A stretch of 64,000 nt of DNA from Candidatus Thermochlorobacteriaceae bacterium (GTDB lineage: Bacteria; Bacteroidota; Chlorobiia; Chlorobiales; Thermochlorobacteraceae): NCBI GenBank assembly GCA_029263855.1, contig JAJUFC010000014.1:43642-107641 (forward strand). The letters run 5' to 3'. Within the stretch, counting starts at the first letter, position 1, and every line of letters begins with the position of its first letter. Below the pieces are notes generated by a model that worked only from the letters and a program-made list of their open reading frames with translations, had not been told where the DNA came from and searched no databases. A program made the position numbers and the translations under genes. Below are positions 19,079-30,516 of the stretch, in pieces.

Positions 19079-21169
19079 TCACTTCTCAATCCCCAACATC
19101 GAGAGCATCACGCAATACTCAAATGCCACTTCTTTGAGGTAATCGTAGCGACCACTTGCGCCGCTATGCCCTGCGTCCATATTGATTTTGAAGAGCACTT
19201 TGTTGTTATCGGTTTTCAGCGCGCGCAGTTTTGCCGTGTATTTGGCAGGCTCCCAATAGCCAACTTGGCTATCGTTCAGTGATGTGGTTACTAAAATGTT
19301 TGGATAATGTTTTCGCGCAAGGTTCGTGTAAGGACAATAAGATTTGATGTAATTATACTCCGCCTTGACTTTCGGATTGCCCCACTCCAAAAATTCGCCG
19401 ACCGTTAGCGGCAACGATTCATCAAGCATCGTATTGACGACATCGACAAACGGAACGGCAAGGTGCGCGATGTGGCAAATATCAGGTCGCATGTTCAAGA
19501 CTGCACCGATGAGCAAGCCGCCTGCACTTGCCCCTTGAATTGCCAATCGACTTGGCGACGTGTATTTTCCTTTGAAGAGATGCTCGGCACACGCGATAAA
19601 GTCGGTGAAGGTGTTTTTCTTGTTCATCATTTTGCCGCCGTCGTGCCATGCTTCGCCGAGTTCGTTTCCGCCGCGAATGTGTGCAATCGCAAATGCCACG
19701 CCACGATTAAGCAATGAAAGCCGCGAACTGCTAAACGAGGCATCAATCGCAATTCCATATGAACCGTAGCCATAAAGCAAGAGCGGCGCGTTGCCATCTC
19801 GCTGAAAGCCTTTTTTGTAGACAATTGAAATTGGAATTTTCGTGCCGTCTTGCGCCGTTGCCCAAATGCGCTCGGATTGATATGCCGATGCGTCGTAGCC
19901 GCCTACAACCTCTTGCTGTTTGAGTAAGAGCGATTCGCCTGTATTCATGTCGTATTCATAAACCGAAGACGGCGACACCAGCGATTGATAGTTGTAGCGA
20001 AATTTCGTCGTCTCAAATTCGGGATTGCTCGCGCTGTATGCCGCGTAAGTCGGTTCAGGAAAGCCGATTCGCTTTGTTTCCCCTGTCGCAAAGTTCAACA
20101 CCTCAAACTGCGCCAAGCCATTTTCTCGCACCACCAGCACCATGTGTTGCGTAAATACTTCTACATCTTCAATGAGCACCGTTGCTCGATGCGCGATTCG
20201 TTCTTTCCAATTTTTTTCAGACGGATTTGACACAGGTGCCGTGAGCAGTCGGAAATTTTTAGCATTCTTGTTGGAGAGAATGTAAAACTCGCCCCCTCGA
20301 TGCTCGACGCTATACTTGTGCTCCGTTTCGCGCGGGTGAATGAGTTGAAAGTCGCCCTTTGACGTCTCGCTCTTGACGAACCTGACCTCGCTTGTCGTTT
20401 TGCTTTTGATGTTGAGAAAAATAAACTGCCTATCGTGCGAGCGCGATACATAAACGCTATAGAGCGCGTCAGGCTCTTCGTAGACGAGTTCGCCCGATTC
20501 GTCGCCGATTGTCCGTCGATAAAGGCGATACGAGCGTTTCGCCTCGTCTTCCACCGTGTAAAAAAAGGTTTTGTTATCCGAAGTCCATTGAAACGAGACC
20601 ACAAATCCGACATCGTCTTTGAGCAGTTCACCTGTCCTTAAATCCTTGAAGTAAAGTTTGTATTGCCGATAGCCCGTTTCATCGACCGAATAGGCGAGCA
20701 GGTTGTGGTCGTCGCTCACTTGAATCAATCCGACATCGAGATAGTCTTTGCCTTCGGCGAGGGCGTTTTCATCAAGCAGCATTTCTTCGTGGGCGTTGGG
20801 CGTGCGGCGTTTGCGGCAGAAGTAAGCATACTGTTTGCCCGCTTCGGTGCGTGTGTAGTAGTCATAATCGCCTTGCTTGGTCGGCGCGCTCATGTCGGTC
20901 TCTTTGATGCGCGCGAGCATTTCTTTGTAGAGCGATTCCTCGAAGCCTTTCAGATGTGCCGTCATCGCTTCGGTGTAGGCATTTTCCGCTTTGAGATATT
21001 CAATCGTCTGGGGGTTTTCTTTCTCGCGAAGCCATGCATAATGGTCAAGAATTTTCTCTCCGTGAAGTTCTGTGATTTTGGGAACAACTTTCGCAATTGG
21101 AGGCTCTGGCGTTTGTTGATGCGCGCCATTTGTAAAGGCAGAAAGCAAAAAGAGCATTTGGAAAATCAT
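19079..21169 (-). CDS. Oligopeptidase B-like prolyl oligopeptidase (S9A)
   Basis: 696 residues. A seven-bladed propeller (about 70-420) gates a C-terminal alpha/beta-hydrolase. The catalytic triad is visible as S548 in QGASAGGLL, D633 in TSLNDSQV and H668 in DAGHSGAS. The motifs GYGSYG and RGGNELGEAWHDGG are those of oligopeptidase B, which cuts short peptides after basic residues. The first ~18 residues look like a signal peptide, unlike the cytoplasmic enterobacterial PtrB, so a periplasmic enzyme is likely here. It is flanked by intergenic repeats and stands as a single-gene unit. Confidence 0.88.
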   Translation of the reverse strand: MIFQMLFLLSAFTNGAHQQTPEPPIAKVVPKITELHGEKILDHYAWLREKENPQTIEYLKAENAYTEAMTAHLKGFEESLYKEMLARIKETDMSAPTKQGDYDYYTRTEAGKQYAYFCRKRRTPNAHEEMLLDENALAEGKDYLDVGLIQVSDDHNLLAYSVDETGYRQYKLYFKDLRTGELLKDDVGFVVSFQWTSDNKTFFYTVEDEAKRSYRLYRRTIGDESGELVYEEPDALYSVYVSRSHDRQFIFLNIKSKTTSEVRFVKSETSKGDFQLIHPRETEHKYSVEHRGGEFYILSNKNAKNFRLLTAPVSNPSEKNWKERIAHRATVLIEDVEVFTQHMVLVVRENGLAQFEVLNFATGETKRIGFPEPTYAAYSASNPEFETTKFRYNYQSLVSPSSVYEYDMNTGESLLLKQQEVVGGYDASAYQSERIWATAQDGTKIPISIVYKKGFQRDGNAPLLLYGYGSYGIAIDASFSSSRLSLLNRGVAFAIAHIRGGNELGEAWHDGGKMMNKKNTFTDFIACAEHLFKGKYTSPSRLAIQGASAGGLLIGAVLNMRPDICHIAHLAVPFVDVVNTMLDESLPLTVGEFLEWGNPKVKAEYNYIKSYCPYTNLARKHYPNILVTTSLNDSQVGYWEPAKYTAKLRALKTDNNKVLFKINMDAGHSGASGRYDYLKEVAFEYCVMLSMLGIEK

Positions 21170-21274
21170 TTTAAGTTTTCGCGGTTTTCATTACAGCATG
21201 AAAACTAATAAATCTCTCCACAACTATCGCACATAAATTCTTATTTTCCATCAAACATCAACACTCACCTCAAC

Positions 21275-21673
21275 ATGAAAACCTTTGAGACGAAAAAACT
21301 TTACTACTCCATCGGTGAAGTGAGCAAAATTGTTGGACTTCCCGCCTACCTGCTTCGAGCGTGGGAAGATGAGTTCCCGCAACTTGCGCCGAGCCGCAAT
21401 TCAAAAGGTAACCGCATCTATATGAACAAAGATATTGCAACGATTCTTTCCATCAAAAACCTCGTTTATGAGCAAGGCTACACCGCCGAGCGCGCAAAAT
21501 CGTTGATGCTCAATGAGCCGAAACAAGAGATTGAAACGCAATCTCATGATGCACTCAAAGCGTATCAGCCGCCGCCTAAGTCGACGCGCGCTTCTACCAT
21601 CGTTCAGCGAGAACGAAAATTGCTCTTGGAAATCAAACAGGAACTTGAAAGTCTGCTTGAACGCTTTAAGTAG
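21275..21673 (+). CDS. MerR-family transcriptional regulator
   Basis: 132 residues. The N-terminal winged helix is complete: YYSIGEVSKIVGLPAYLLRA, then WEDEFPQLAPSRNSKGNR and YMNKDIATILSIKNLVYEQG. The rest is a short helical tail without cysteine ligands or a drug-binding domain. This small group of MerR proteins with only a DNA-binding domain is common in Bacteroidota/Chlorobi, with unknown effectors. It is divergent from the protease gene, about 105 bases away. Confidence 0.85.
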   Translation: MKTFETKKLYYSIGEVSKIVGLPAYLLRAWEDEFPQLAPSRNSKGNRIYMNKDIATILSIKNLVYEQGYTAERAKSLMLNEPKQEIETQSHDALKAYQPPPKSTRASTIVQRERKLLLEIKQELESLLERFK

Positions 21674-21996
21674 GCGACCGCAAATATCATGCCGCGACAT
21701 TCCCTACCCGTCATCTCGAGTGCAAACGAGGAATCCATTTTTCAGATGACACACCGATTGAATAGATTTTGCAGATAACCGCTGATGCCCTCTGTGTCGC
21801 ATCGTCTCCGCTCCTCTCCTCTCCGCTGCTCATTCCCCGTTAGCACTGGATTTTTCACTCAAAATGGCTTATCGAAATTACCTTGCCGAAATACAGCGGA
21901 AACCGTAGCAAAAAATGCTTTATTTTTAGAACTTTGTGGGATTATTTCGTTTCGTTTGCGCTGCGGAAAAGAGGGAGAACATTACGAAAGGTAACG
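21674..21996. other. 323-base gap with a dispersed repeat
   Basis: No credible gene. From about 21712 it contains GTCATCTCGAGTGCAAACG followed by AGGAATCC, a diverged copy of the GTCATTCCGA...GAGGAATCC family. At 21810-21845 there is a pyrimidine-rich stretch with heptamer units GCTCCTC, GCTGCTC, ATTCCCC and GTTAGCA. The remainder shows nothing that I can interpret. Confidence 0.45.
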
Positions 21997-22083
<87 letters not shown>

Positions 22084-22100
22084 GAATATGAAAAATAAAG

Positions 22101-22122
22101 AGAGCCTCTCTGTTGAGGCTCT
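22101..22122 (-). terminator. Hairpin between the two tRNA genes
   Basis: Stem AGAGCCTC/GAGGCTCT with a 6-base loop. On the minus strand it is followed by CTTTATTTTTC, as in a Rho-independent terminator. It lies after tRNA-Gly and before tRNA-Ser. Confidence 0.6.
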
Positions 22123-22135
22123 TGGATTTATTTTG

Positions 22136-22208
22136 AGCGGGAAACGAGGTTCGAACTCGCGACCTACACCTTGGCAAGGTGTCGCTCTACCAGCTGAGCT
22201 ATTCCCGC
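22136..22208 (-). tRNA. tRNA-Gly(GCC)
   Basis: 73 bases on the minus strand. The acceptor stem is GCGGGAA/TTCCCGC with discriminator T. The D-arm includes AGCTCAGCTGGTAGAGC. The anticodon arm ACACC-TTGCCAA-GGTGT carries anticodon GCC, and the T-loop is GTTCGAAC. CCA is not encoded. Confidence 0.96.
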
Positions 22209-22379
22209 ATTGTGCCAAAGGTAACTGCAAAGATAGCGGTTTACGACGATTTGTCAAGCCCCTTGCTAAAAAATTTGTTCTCGACTTCATTTCTTTCTCA
22301 ACAGTTTGCCTTCGCTCGTTGAAGTAAACATCGCATTGCGTTATATTGGTTTTTTCAATTTTTTCCGCCCGTTAAATCC

Positions 22380-25259
<2,880 letters not shown>

Positions 25260-25261
25260 CG

Positions 25262-25900
25262 CTACGCCGACTTTGCGCGCTCAATAAACTGCTTCATTTT
25301 TTTGGGGTCTTTTTTGCCGATGTCGGATTCAATGCCGCTGGCAACATCAATCGCGTAAGGTCTGACGGCTCGGACGACTTCTTGAACGTTCTTTTCGTTT
25401 AATCCGCCCGCAATCACCACATAGCCATATTTTTCAACTGACGCCGTGAGTTTTTTTGCAAGCTCGATTTGAATTTGCTTGCCTGTGCCGCCGAGCATTT
25501 TTTCGTGATACGCATCAAAGAGAAAAGTATTGATGCCTGTTTTTTCATAAAACCATTTGACTTCCGAGACTTGAAATTTGGAACGAACGCGAAAGGTCTT
25601 GACGATTCTTGGCACAACTTTGAGCGTATCTTTGAGCGACATGTTTTCGTCGTGCAGTTGCGCGGTGGTAATGCTGGCGTAGTCGCAAATCTCGTTGATT
25701 TCTTTGGGAGAATCGTCAACGAAAATGCCAACGGTTTGAATAAACGATGGAAGTTTATCGATGATTTGTCGGGCTTTTCGTGGCGAGATGTATCGCAAGG
25801 AGCGTTCATAGAAGTTGAATCCGAGTGCGTCCGCGCCGAGTTCCGCCGCCAGAAGCGCGTCATCTAAATTCGTAATTCCGCAAATTTTGACCTTAACCAT
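25262..25900 (-). CDS. trpF: Phosphoribosylanthranilate isomerase
   Basis: About 212 residues, a TIM barrel. It isomerises N-(5'-phosphoribosyl)anthranilate in tryptophan synthesis. The start MVKVKICGITNLDDA at 25900 is chosen because KICGI with the catalytic cysteine belongs at the extreme N-terminus; the 22 codons upstream do not fit. Phosphate-binding GGLNEKNV and the end VDVASGIE-like stretch (IDVASGIESD) are present. No other trp gene is adjacent. The stop is two bases from the uvrA stop, a tight convergent pair. Confidence 0.92.
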   Translation of the reverse strand: MVKVKICGITNLDDALLAAELGADALGFNFYERSLRYISPRKARQIIDKLPSFIQTVGIFVDDSPKEINEICDYASITTAQLHDENMSLKDTLKVVPRIVKTFRVRSKFQVSEVKWFYEKTGINTFLFDAYHEKMLGGTGKQIQIELAKKLTASVEKYGYVVIAGGLNEKNVQEVVRAVRPYAIDVASGIESDIGKKDPKKMKQFIERAKSA

Positions 25901-25931
25901 TCTTGTTGGATTGTTGAGCAGAGATTGAAAT

Positions 25932-26681
25932 TTACCGAAACACATCCGAAAATGTCGCGATGCCAAGATGGCGATACACTAAAAATCCTTCACCGTATTT
26001 TGCGCCAATCATTTCGCCGAATACTCTTGCCTTTGCATCTAATCCTTCCAAAAATTCCTTGCGGCTGATGAAGGTTTCGGGCTCTTTTGAATCAGGGTTG
26101 AAGAATTGCGACTTGTAAGCCAAAATCGCCTTTCGGGATTCTTCATAAGTTTGGCTGACGTCGAGAATCACATCAGGCTCGGCAAAACGGTCTTGAATGT
26201 AGTAAAGCAAATGCTTTGGGCGGTGTGGCGTTTGGGGTTGATTGTTCCAATGCGTTTCAATCTTTTGTAAGCCCGCATAAAAACAGGCTTCTGTAATCAT
26301 GTGCGAGGCGCGTATGTGGTCGGGGTGTCGCTCTTCGGGCTGTGTGGCAAAGACAACCGTCGGCTGAAAGTATCGAATGACAGAAATAATTTTGTTGCGG
26401 TTCTCGAGGGTGTTTTCAAAGGTTGTATCGCCTAAGTTCAAGTTGATTCTTTCGGTGATGCCAAGCCGTGATGCGGCTTCTTGAGCTTCGCGTTGGCGAA
26501 TTTCTCTTGTGCCGCGCGTGCCTTTTTCGCCTTCGGTAAGGTCGCAAATGGCGACGGATTTTTTTTCGTGATGCAGTTTAAGCATGGTTGCGGCGCACGC
26601 CAGTTCAACATCGTCGGGGTGCGCGCCAAAGGCTAAGGCATAAACAGGATTTGAACTTCTTGATGATGGTTCGGCAGTCAT
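25932..26681 (-). CDS. bshB1: Bacillithiol biosynthesis deacetylase BshB1
   Basis: 249 residues of the LmbE/PIG-L zinc deacetylase family. Zinc and base residues are H21, D23 and D24 in AFGAHPDDVEL and HPDH at 119-122, with H127. The BshB1-type stretch DLTEGEKGTRGT distinguishes it from other LmbE proteins. It removes acetyl from GlcNAc-malate before cysteine is added to make bacillithiol. Chlorobi are known to use an N-methylated bacillithiol, which fits. It is upstream of trpF with a 31-base gap. Confidence 0.88.
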   Translation of the reverse strand: MTAEPSSRSSNPVYALAFGAHPDDVELACAATMLKLHHEKKSVAICDLTEGEKGTRGTREIRQREAQEAASRLGITERINLNLGDTTFENTLENRNKIISVIRYFQPTVVFATQPEERHPDHIRASHMITEACFYAGLQKIETHWNNQPQTPHRPKHLLYYIQDRFAEPDVILDVSQTYEESRKAILAYKSQFFNPDSKEPETFISRKEFLEGLDAKARVFGEMIGAKYGEGFLVYRHLGIATFSDVFR

Positions 26682-26723
26682 TGATGTGCAGTTTTACTGC
26701 CTCAAATTTACGCTTTTCCGATT

Positions 26724-27112
26724 TCATTTTTTGAGCAGTTCGTCCAACAACTCACGCGCACGCAGTCGAGCGTCTTTGCCGATGAAATTTTGTCGCACGG
26801 TTTTGTAGAGTGCGGAGTCGACTTCGGTTGGCGTGTAGCCTTTCGATAAGCAAGTCCTCGCGCAAGGTGCAACAAATACAGCCGTTCTGCATCTCAACAA
26901 GTTTTTCATCGGTGCGCGAAAGTTTTGCTCCGCCTTGCTTAATCAACGCCGCATCAAATGTTGACTTCGCTCATATCGGCGACAATCACGGCAACCTTTT
27001 TGCCTTCGCGATTGGCAAGAATGTGATTGAGAAGCGTCGTTTTGCCCGCGCCCAAAAATCCTGACAAAATCGTTACTGGTAGCTTCTTTATGTGTGTGAT
27101 TTTCTTAGCCAT
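26724..27112 (-). pseudogene. Decayed CobW/G3E-family GTPase (N-terminal remnant)
   Basis: The remnant begins [20 protein letters not shown] and keeps the P-loop [15 protein letters not shown]. It then hits a frameshift after MSEVNI: an extra T near 26947-26955 breaks the frame, and removal would restore [11 protein letters not shown]. The second frame has the metal-binding hallmark [12 protein letters not shown]. Soon after DLL the family similarity stops, and another frame supplies an unrelated tail ending [15 protein letters not shown]. More than two thirds of a normal CobW protein (~320-400 residues) is missing. This looks like a deletion fused to another gene's 3' end. Intact family members are metal chaperones. 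Confidence 0.8.
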
Positions 27113-27394
27113 TTGGGCAAATTTTTTTGCACTTTTCCGAAAGGTAATTGTGATTTTTAAGAATTGCAAATTGTTTGCATTTTCAAAATAAGCGAAGAAG
27201 GCTTCTTCATTCAAGCCAAAATGTTTTGGAAACTTTATTCAACAAAAAAGTTTTTTCTTGCTTGATTTTTGATTCCAAAAGCCGTTTTGGGCGACTTCAC
27301 TTTTCTCAAAAAGGCTTGTAAACACAAGGAGATTCGGGGCATCGAGGGTATTTTACCGATGTCAAGTTTTCACTTCAAGGAAGGAGTTTATACA

Positions 27395-28312
27395 ATGAAT
27401 AAGCAACAAATTCTGCTCGCGCTTGCCCTGCTCTACATCATCTCTCAAGCCGTTTTGCTTGCGACCGTCGGCAAAGATTTGGAGTTGATTTTAATTTCGC
27501 TCGGCGTGTTTATCGCCAGTGTCGTCGTAGTGATGATGGTCGGTGAAATTTCAATCGGTCGCCCCGTCGTAGAAAGCGTTTCGATGCGCCGCGCTGAACG
27601 CCCCAAAGCCGAACAAGAAAAAATGCTCAGCGAAGGCTACCAAATTGACGGTGAGTTCTTGAAGAAAAACCGTTTTGAATTTTCACAACATCGAGAAAAA
27701 TATACTGCACCGCTTGGCTCTTCGCCTGTTGCAGACACCAACCCTGTTCATGAAAAGACACCGCAACAAAAATTGAAAGAGGGCTTAATCGCGCAATCAC
27801 CGATGTTCGGCGGCATTGAAAAACTCGCGGCGATGCTTGAAAAAACAGACGACGCGAAAGTCCTTAAAATGCTCAAGCAGTTTGGCTACAAAGACATAAG
27901 CGCATCGGAAGTGCGCATCATCGTGGCTGAAATTATCAAAGGTGAAGCTGCGCCTGCTGAATCTGACCGCAGTAAAGAGGTTTATCGTATAACGACGTCG
28001 CTCAACACGGTTGATTTTTACGACTACATTAAACGCTGTATGTCGGGCAACGACATGGAATCCAAGCGCGAAGCACCGACGATTACAGGAATGGAAATTT
28101 TAGAGCAAGCCTCGGCAACGATTGAGGGCAATTCTTTACGTGCGATGGTCAGAATGCGTGGCGTTCATAAAGGCGGCGGCGTGAGAAAGTGCGATACTTG
28201 CCAATTCTACCAAACCAACGCTATGCTCTGCACAAAAATCGGATTGGAAGTCGAGCACAATGACGTTTGCGACGGGTGGACGGCGAATGTGGCATATCAA
28301 GCCTTTCGGTAA
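27395..28312 (+). CDS. Membrane-anchored protein with HiPIP-like C-terminal cysteine motif
   Basis: 305 residues; I do not recognise the full family. The start ATG 27395 has an AAGGAG eight bases upstream; an upstream in-frame ATG at 27269 lacks one. Two hydrophobic helices (about 5-25 and 29-50) anchor it. A polar helical region follows. The last 40 residues hold C266-x2-C269-x9-C279-x12-C292-x2-W295. That is close to the high-potential iron-sulfur protein pattern (C-x2-C, C, C-x2-aromatic), though the Gly-aromatic pair before the last cysteine is Asp-Val. An Fe-S electron carrier tethered to the membrane is the inference. The rRNA-methyltransferase gene follows 26 bases later. Confidence 0.6.
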   Translation: MNKQQILLALALLYIISQAVLLATVGKDLELILISLGVFIASVVVVMMVGEISIGRPVVESVSMRRAERPKAEQEKMLSEGYQIDGEFLKKNRFEFSQHREKYTAPLGSSPVADTNPVHEKTPQQKLKEGLIAQSPMFGGIEKLAAMLEKTDDAKVLKMLKQFGYKDISASEVRIIVAEIIKGEAAPAESDRSKEVYRITTSLNTVDFYDYIKRCMSGNDMESKREAPTITGMEILEQASATIEGNSLRAMVRMRGVHKGGGVRKCDTCQFYQTNAMLCTKIGLEVEHNDVCDGWTANVAYQAFR

Positions 28313-28338
28313 GCACCTTTCGGTAAAAATTTTCTCTG

Positions 28339-29115
28339 ATGCCGAAAAACCTTTCGCTTGCTCAACATAAATTTTATGTGCGAGTTCGTCGCGAAAAAAA
28401 AGTACGCGACGCTGAACGGCTTTTCATCGCTGAAGGCACACGCACCATCTCGGAATTACTTACAGCCACTCCACAATCGCTTCTCGCGCTTATTCAAACT
28501 GAACATTCTGACTTTCCAACAGTTCCAAGCGAAAAAGTTTTCATCGCTTCTTCAAAGCAATTTTCCGCGCTCTGCGATACCGAACATTCACAAGGCGTGA
28601 TTGGCATTTTTGAGCAACCGACTGTTTCGCCTCAAACTCTTTTCAAGACGCTTGAAGCAAAAGCCTCGTCGGTCGTGCTCGTTCTCGATGATGTGCAAGA
28701 CCCGGGGAATCTTGGCACACTGATTCGCACAGCGGCGTGGTTCGATGTGGACGCCGTGATTGCAAGCGGCGGAACGGCAGATTTTTTCAATCCCAAAGTC
28801 GTGCGTTCAACGGCAGGCAGTCTTTTTGCGCTTTCGCTTTATCGGAGCGCGTCTTTGAAGGGCGACCTCGCCAGTCTACAAAAAATCGGATTCACGATTT
28901 ACGGCGCGGCTATGGCAGGGGAAGATTTTCTCACGACCTCTTTTTCGGCAAAAACGGCTCTCGTTATCGGCAACGAAGCCAACGGCATTTCCGAACACGT
29001 TTGTCAGTATCTTCACAAAGAAATTACCATTACGGGCAATCGCAATAAGGTCGAATCGCTCAACGCCGCCGTTTCAGCAGGAATTTTACTCTCTCGAATT
29101 TGCCTGCACAAATAA
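28339..29115 (+). CDS. TrmH/SpoU-family RNA 2'-O-methyltransferase
   Basis: 258 residues. The N-terminal part is an L30e-like substrate-binding domain (about 1-95), and the SPOUT knot begins near 115. Signature motifs are VLDDVQDPGNLGTLIRTA (motif 1), LVIGNEANGIS (motif 2) and KVESLNAAVSAGILL (motif 3). The family methylates 2'-OH of a ribosyl group in rRNA or tRNA using SAM. RlmB-like or TsnR-like action is possible, and the exact nucleotide cannot be assigned. Confidence 0.9.
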   Translation: MPKNLSLAQHKFYVRVRREKKVRDAERLFIAEGTRTISELLTATPQSLLALIQTEHSDFPTVPSEKVFIASSKQFSALCDTEHSQGVIGIFEQPTVSPQTLFKTLEAKASSVVLVLDDVQDPGNLGTLIRTAAWFDVDAVIASGGTADFFNPKVVRSTAGSLFALSLYRSASLKGDLASLQKIGFTIYGAAMAGEDFLTTSFSAKTALVIGNEANGISEHVCQYLHKEITITGNRNKVESLNAAVSAGILLSRICLHK

Positions 29116-29188
29116 CCCTCGCAATGCTTAATTTTGACGCAACTTTTTCAGAGATAAACCTTCATTCAAATTCAACTTTATACGCATC

Positions 29189-29398
29189 ATGAAATTGACT
29201 TGGAACGATGCCGAAGACATCGGCATCGCCTTGCAAGAAAAATATCCCAACATCGACCCGCTCACCGTGCGCTTCACGGATTTGCATCAATATGTCATCG
29301 GATTGGAAGGATTCAGCGACGACCCAAAAGCCTCAAACGAACCGAAGCTCGAGGCGATTCAAATGGCGTGGTATGAAGAATGGAAATCCAATCAGTAG
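29189..29398 (+). CDS. iscX: Fe-S cluster assembly protein IscX
   Basis: 69 residues. It starts MKLTWNDAEDIGIALQEKYP and ends near AIQMAWYEEW, both hallmarks of IscX (YfhJ). This small acidic winged-helix protein binds iron and the cysteine desulfurase IscS and modulates cluster assembly. Here it stands without the rest of isc, 73 bases after the methyltransferase gene and 24 bases before a small conserved-looking ORF. Confidence 0.88.
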   Translation: MKLTWNDAEDIGIALQEKYPNIDPLTVRFTDLHQYVIGLEGFSDDPKASNEPKLEAIQMAWYEEWKSNQ

Positions 29399-29422
29399 TT
29401 CAACCTCTCAAACTTTTTGACT

Positions 29423-29668
29423 ATGACGGAACGCGAAATTCAAATGAACATTCTTCGAGCGGTTAAAGCGTATCAAGATTCCAACAACGGCGCGCATATG
29501 CCGTTTGAACTGCTCTGCTCGCAAGTCGAACTTTCAAAAGAAGACGCGCAGAAGCACTTGCGCGCCCTTAAAAACACCGACTCCATTCGCTATACCCAAG
29601 ACGACAAAACCTACGCGCCTTTGCTCGTCGAGATTTCGCGCAACGGCATCAATCGCTTGAAGGGCTGA
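29423..29668 (+). CDS. Small winged-helix-like protein of unknown function
   Basis: 81 residues from ATG 29423 (a TTG two codons upstream is in frame). It is charged, with a helical segment MNILRAVKAYQDSNNG, then PFELLCSQVELSKEDAQKHL and a short beta-like end. The order resembles a single winged-helix domain (helices, then a wing TQDDKTYAPLL). It has no cysteine ligands and no signal. It is co-oriented with iscX just upstream and lies before the restriction island. No function can be given. Confidence 0.6.
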   Translation: MTEREIQMNILRAVKAYQDSNNGAHMPFELLCSQVELSKEDAQKHLRALKNTDSIRYTQDDKTYAPLLVEISRNGINRLKG

Positions 29669-29726
29669 AACGTTTTATCAGCATTTCGTCCGTTGTTTGC
29701 ATGTCTGAAAAGCATCTTTTAGATTT

Positions 29727-29744
29727 GCATACTATAATTAGCAT
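29727..29744 (+). promoter_or_regulatory. C-protein-type element and promoter of the methyltransferase
   Basis: GCATACTATAATTAGCAT contains a -10-like TATAAT, 26 bases before the methyltransferase ATG. A second half-copy TTAGCATT follows at 29749-29756. Nearly the same 17-base element occurs at 31351-31367 and, inverted, at 31304-31320 in front of the regulator gene. Confidence 0.65.
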
Positions 29745-29763
29745 TTGATTAGCATTCTTTAAA

Positions 29764-30516
29764 ATGGAGCAAACAGATTTATTTGGCAATCTTATGCCAC
29801 AAAATGGTCGCGAAAAAGTCGTGTCAGGATATAGGATTTACGACGCAGAGCAAAAACGCCGAACAGTCAGAAACGACCTCCCAAGTCTTTATCCCGACCT
29901 TCCAGAAAAGAAGTATGATATTATTTACGCTGATCCGCCTTGGGACTATGGCGGTAAAATGCAGTTTGACAAAAGTGGCAAGAAAGATGTGAATATCAAC
30001 TGGCAAAATAACATTTTCATCAGTGCCGCTAATTTCAAGTATCCCACTCTCAAAACTGAAGAAATGATGAGAATACCAATTCATGAAATAGCAAAAGACG
30101 ATTGCTTATTGTTTATGTGGGTTACCAATCCGCACTTGGAACAAGGGATTGAACTGGGAAAAGCATGGGGTTTTGAATACCGAACCGTTGCATTTGTTTG
30201 GGATAAGATGAATCATAACCCGGGTCAATACACGATGTCTTACTGCGAATTGTGTTTGGTATTCAAGCGTGGTCGAATCCCCAGACCGCGTGGAGCAAGA
30301 AACGTCAAACAACTTATCCGCGTGCCAAGAGGCGAGCATAGCGAAAAACCTATTGAAGTTTTAAAGTCAATCGAGCTTATGTTTCCGACTCAAGACAAGA
30401 TCGAACTTTTTGCCTGTCGCAAGTCTGATGGTTGGGATGTATGGGGATTAGACGTGAGAGAAGAATTTGAAGAACCAAACGGGCCTAATCAAGTAGGGGC
30501 TTTATCTTCGCAATGA
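29764..30516 (+). CDS. MT-A70-family adenine-N6 DNA methyltransferase (M.MunI-like)
   Basis: 250 residues. The catalytic motif is D57-P-P-W60 (IIYADPPWDYGG). The rest follows the MT-A70 pattern (LLFMWVTNPHLEQGIEL, then PRPRGARNVKQL and SEKPIEV). The MT-A70 fold is shared by bacterial DNA methyltransferases such as M.MunI and by eukaryotic mRNA methyltransferases. The partner nuclease on the other strand fixes this as DNA modification. It overlaps that gene's 3' end by 32 bases. The expected target from the partner is CAATTG, giving N6-methyladenine. Base composition is AT-richer than its neighbours. Confidence 0.88.
   Translation: MEQTDLFGNLMPQNGREKVVSGYRIYDAEQKRRTVRNDLPSLYPDLPEKKYDIIYADPPWDYGGKMQFDKSGKKDVNINWQNNIFISAANFKYPTLKTEEMMRIPIHEIAKDDCLLFMWVTNPHLEQGIELGKAWGFEYRTVAFVWDKMNHNPGQYTMSYCELCLVFKRGRIPRPRGARNVKQLIRVPRGEHSEKPIEVLKSIELMFPTQDKIELFACRKSDGWDVWGLDVREEFEEPNGPNQVGALSSQ

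Noticed and set aside
29764..30516. An RNA (mRNA-type) N6-adenosine methyltransferase of eukaryotic kind
   Set aside because: The MT-A70 fold is shared with bacterial M.MunI, and the overlapping nuclease shows that DNA is the target.
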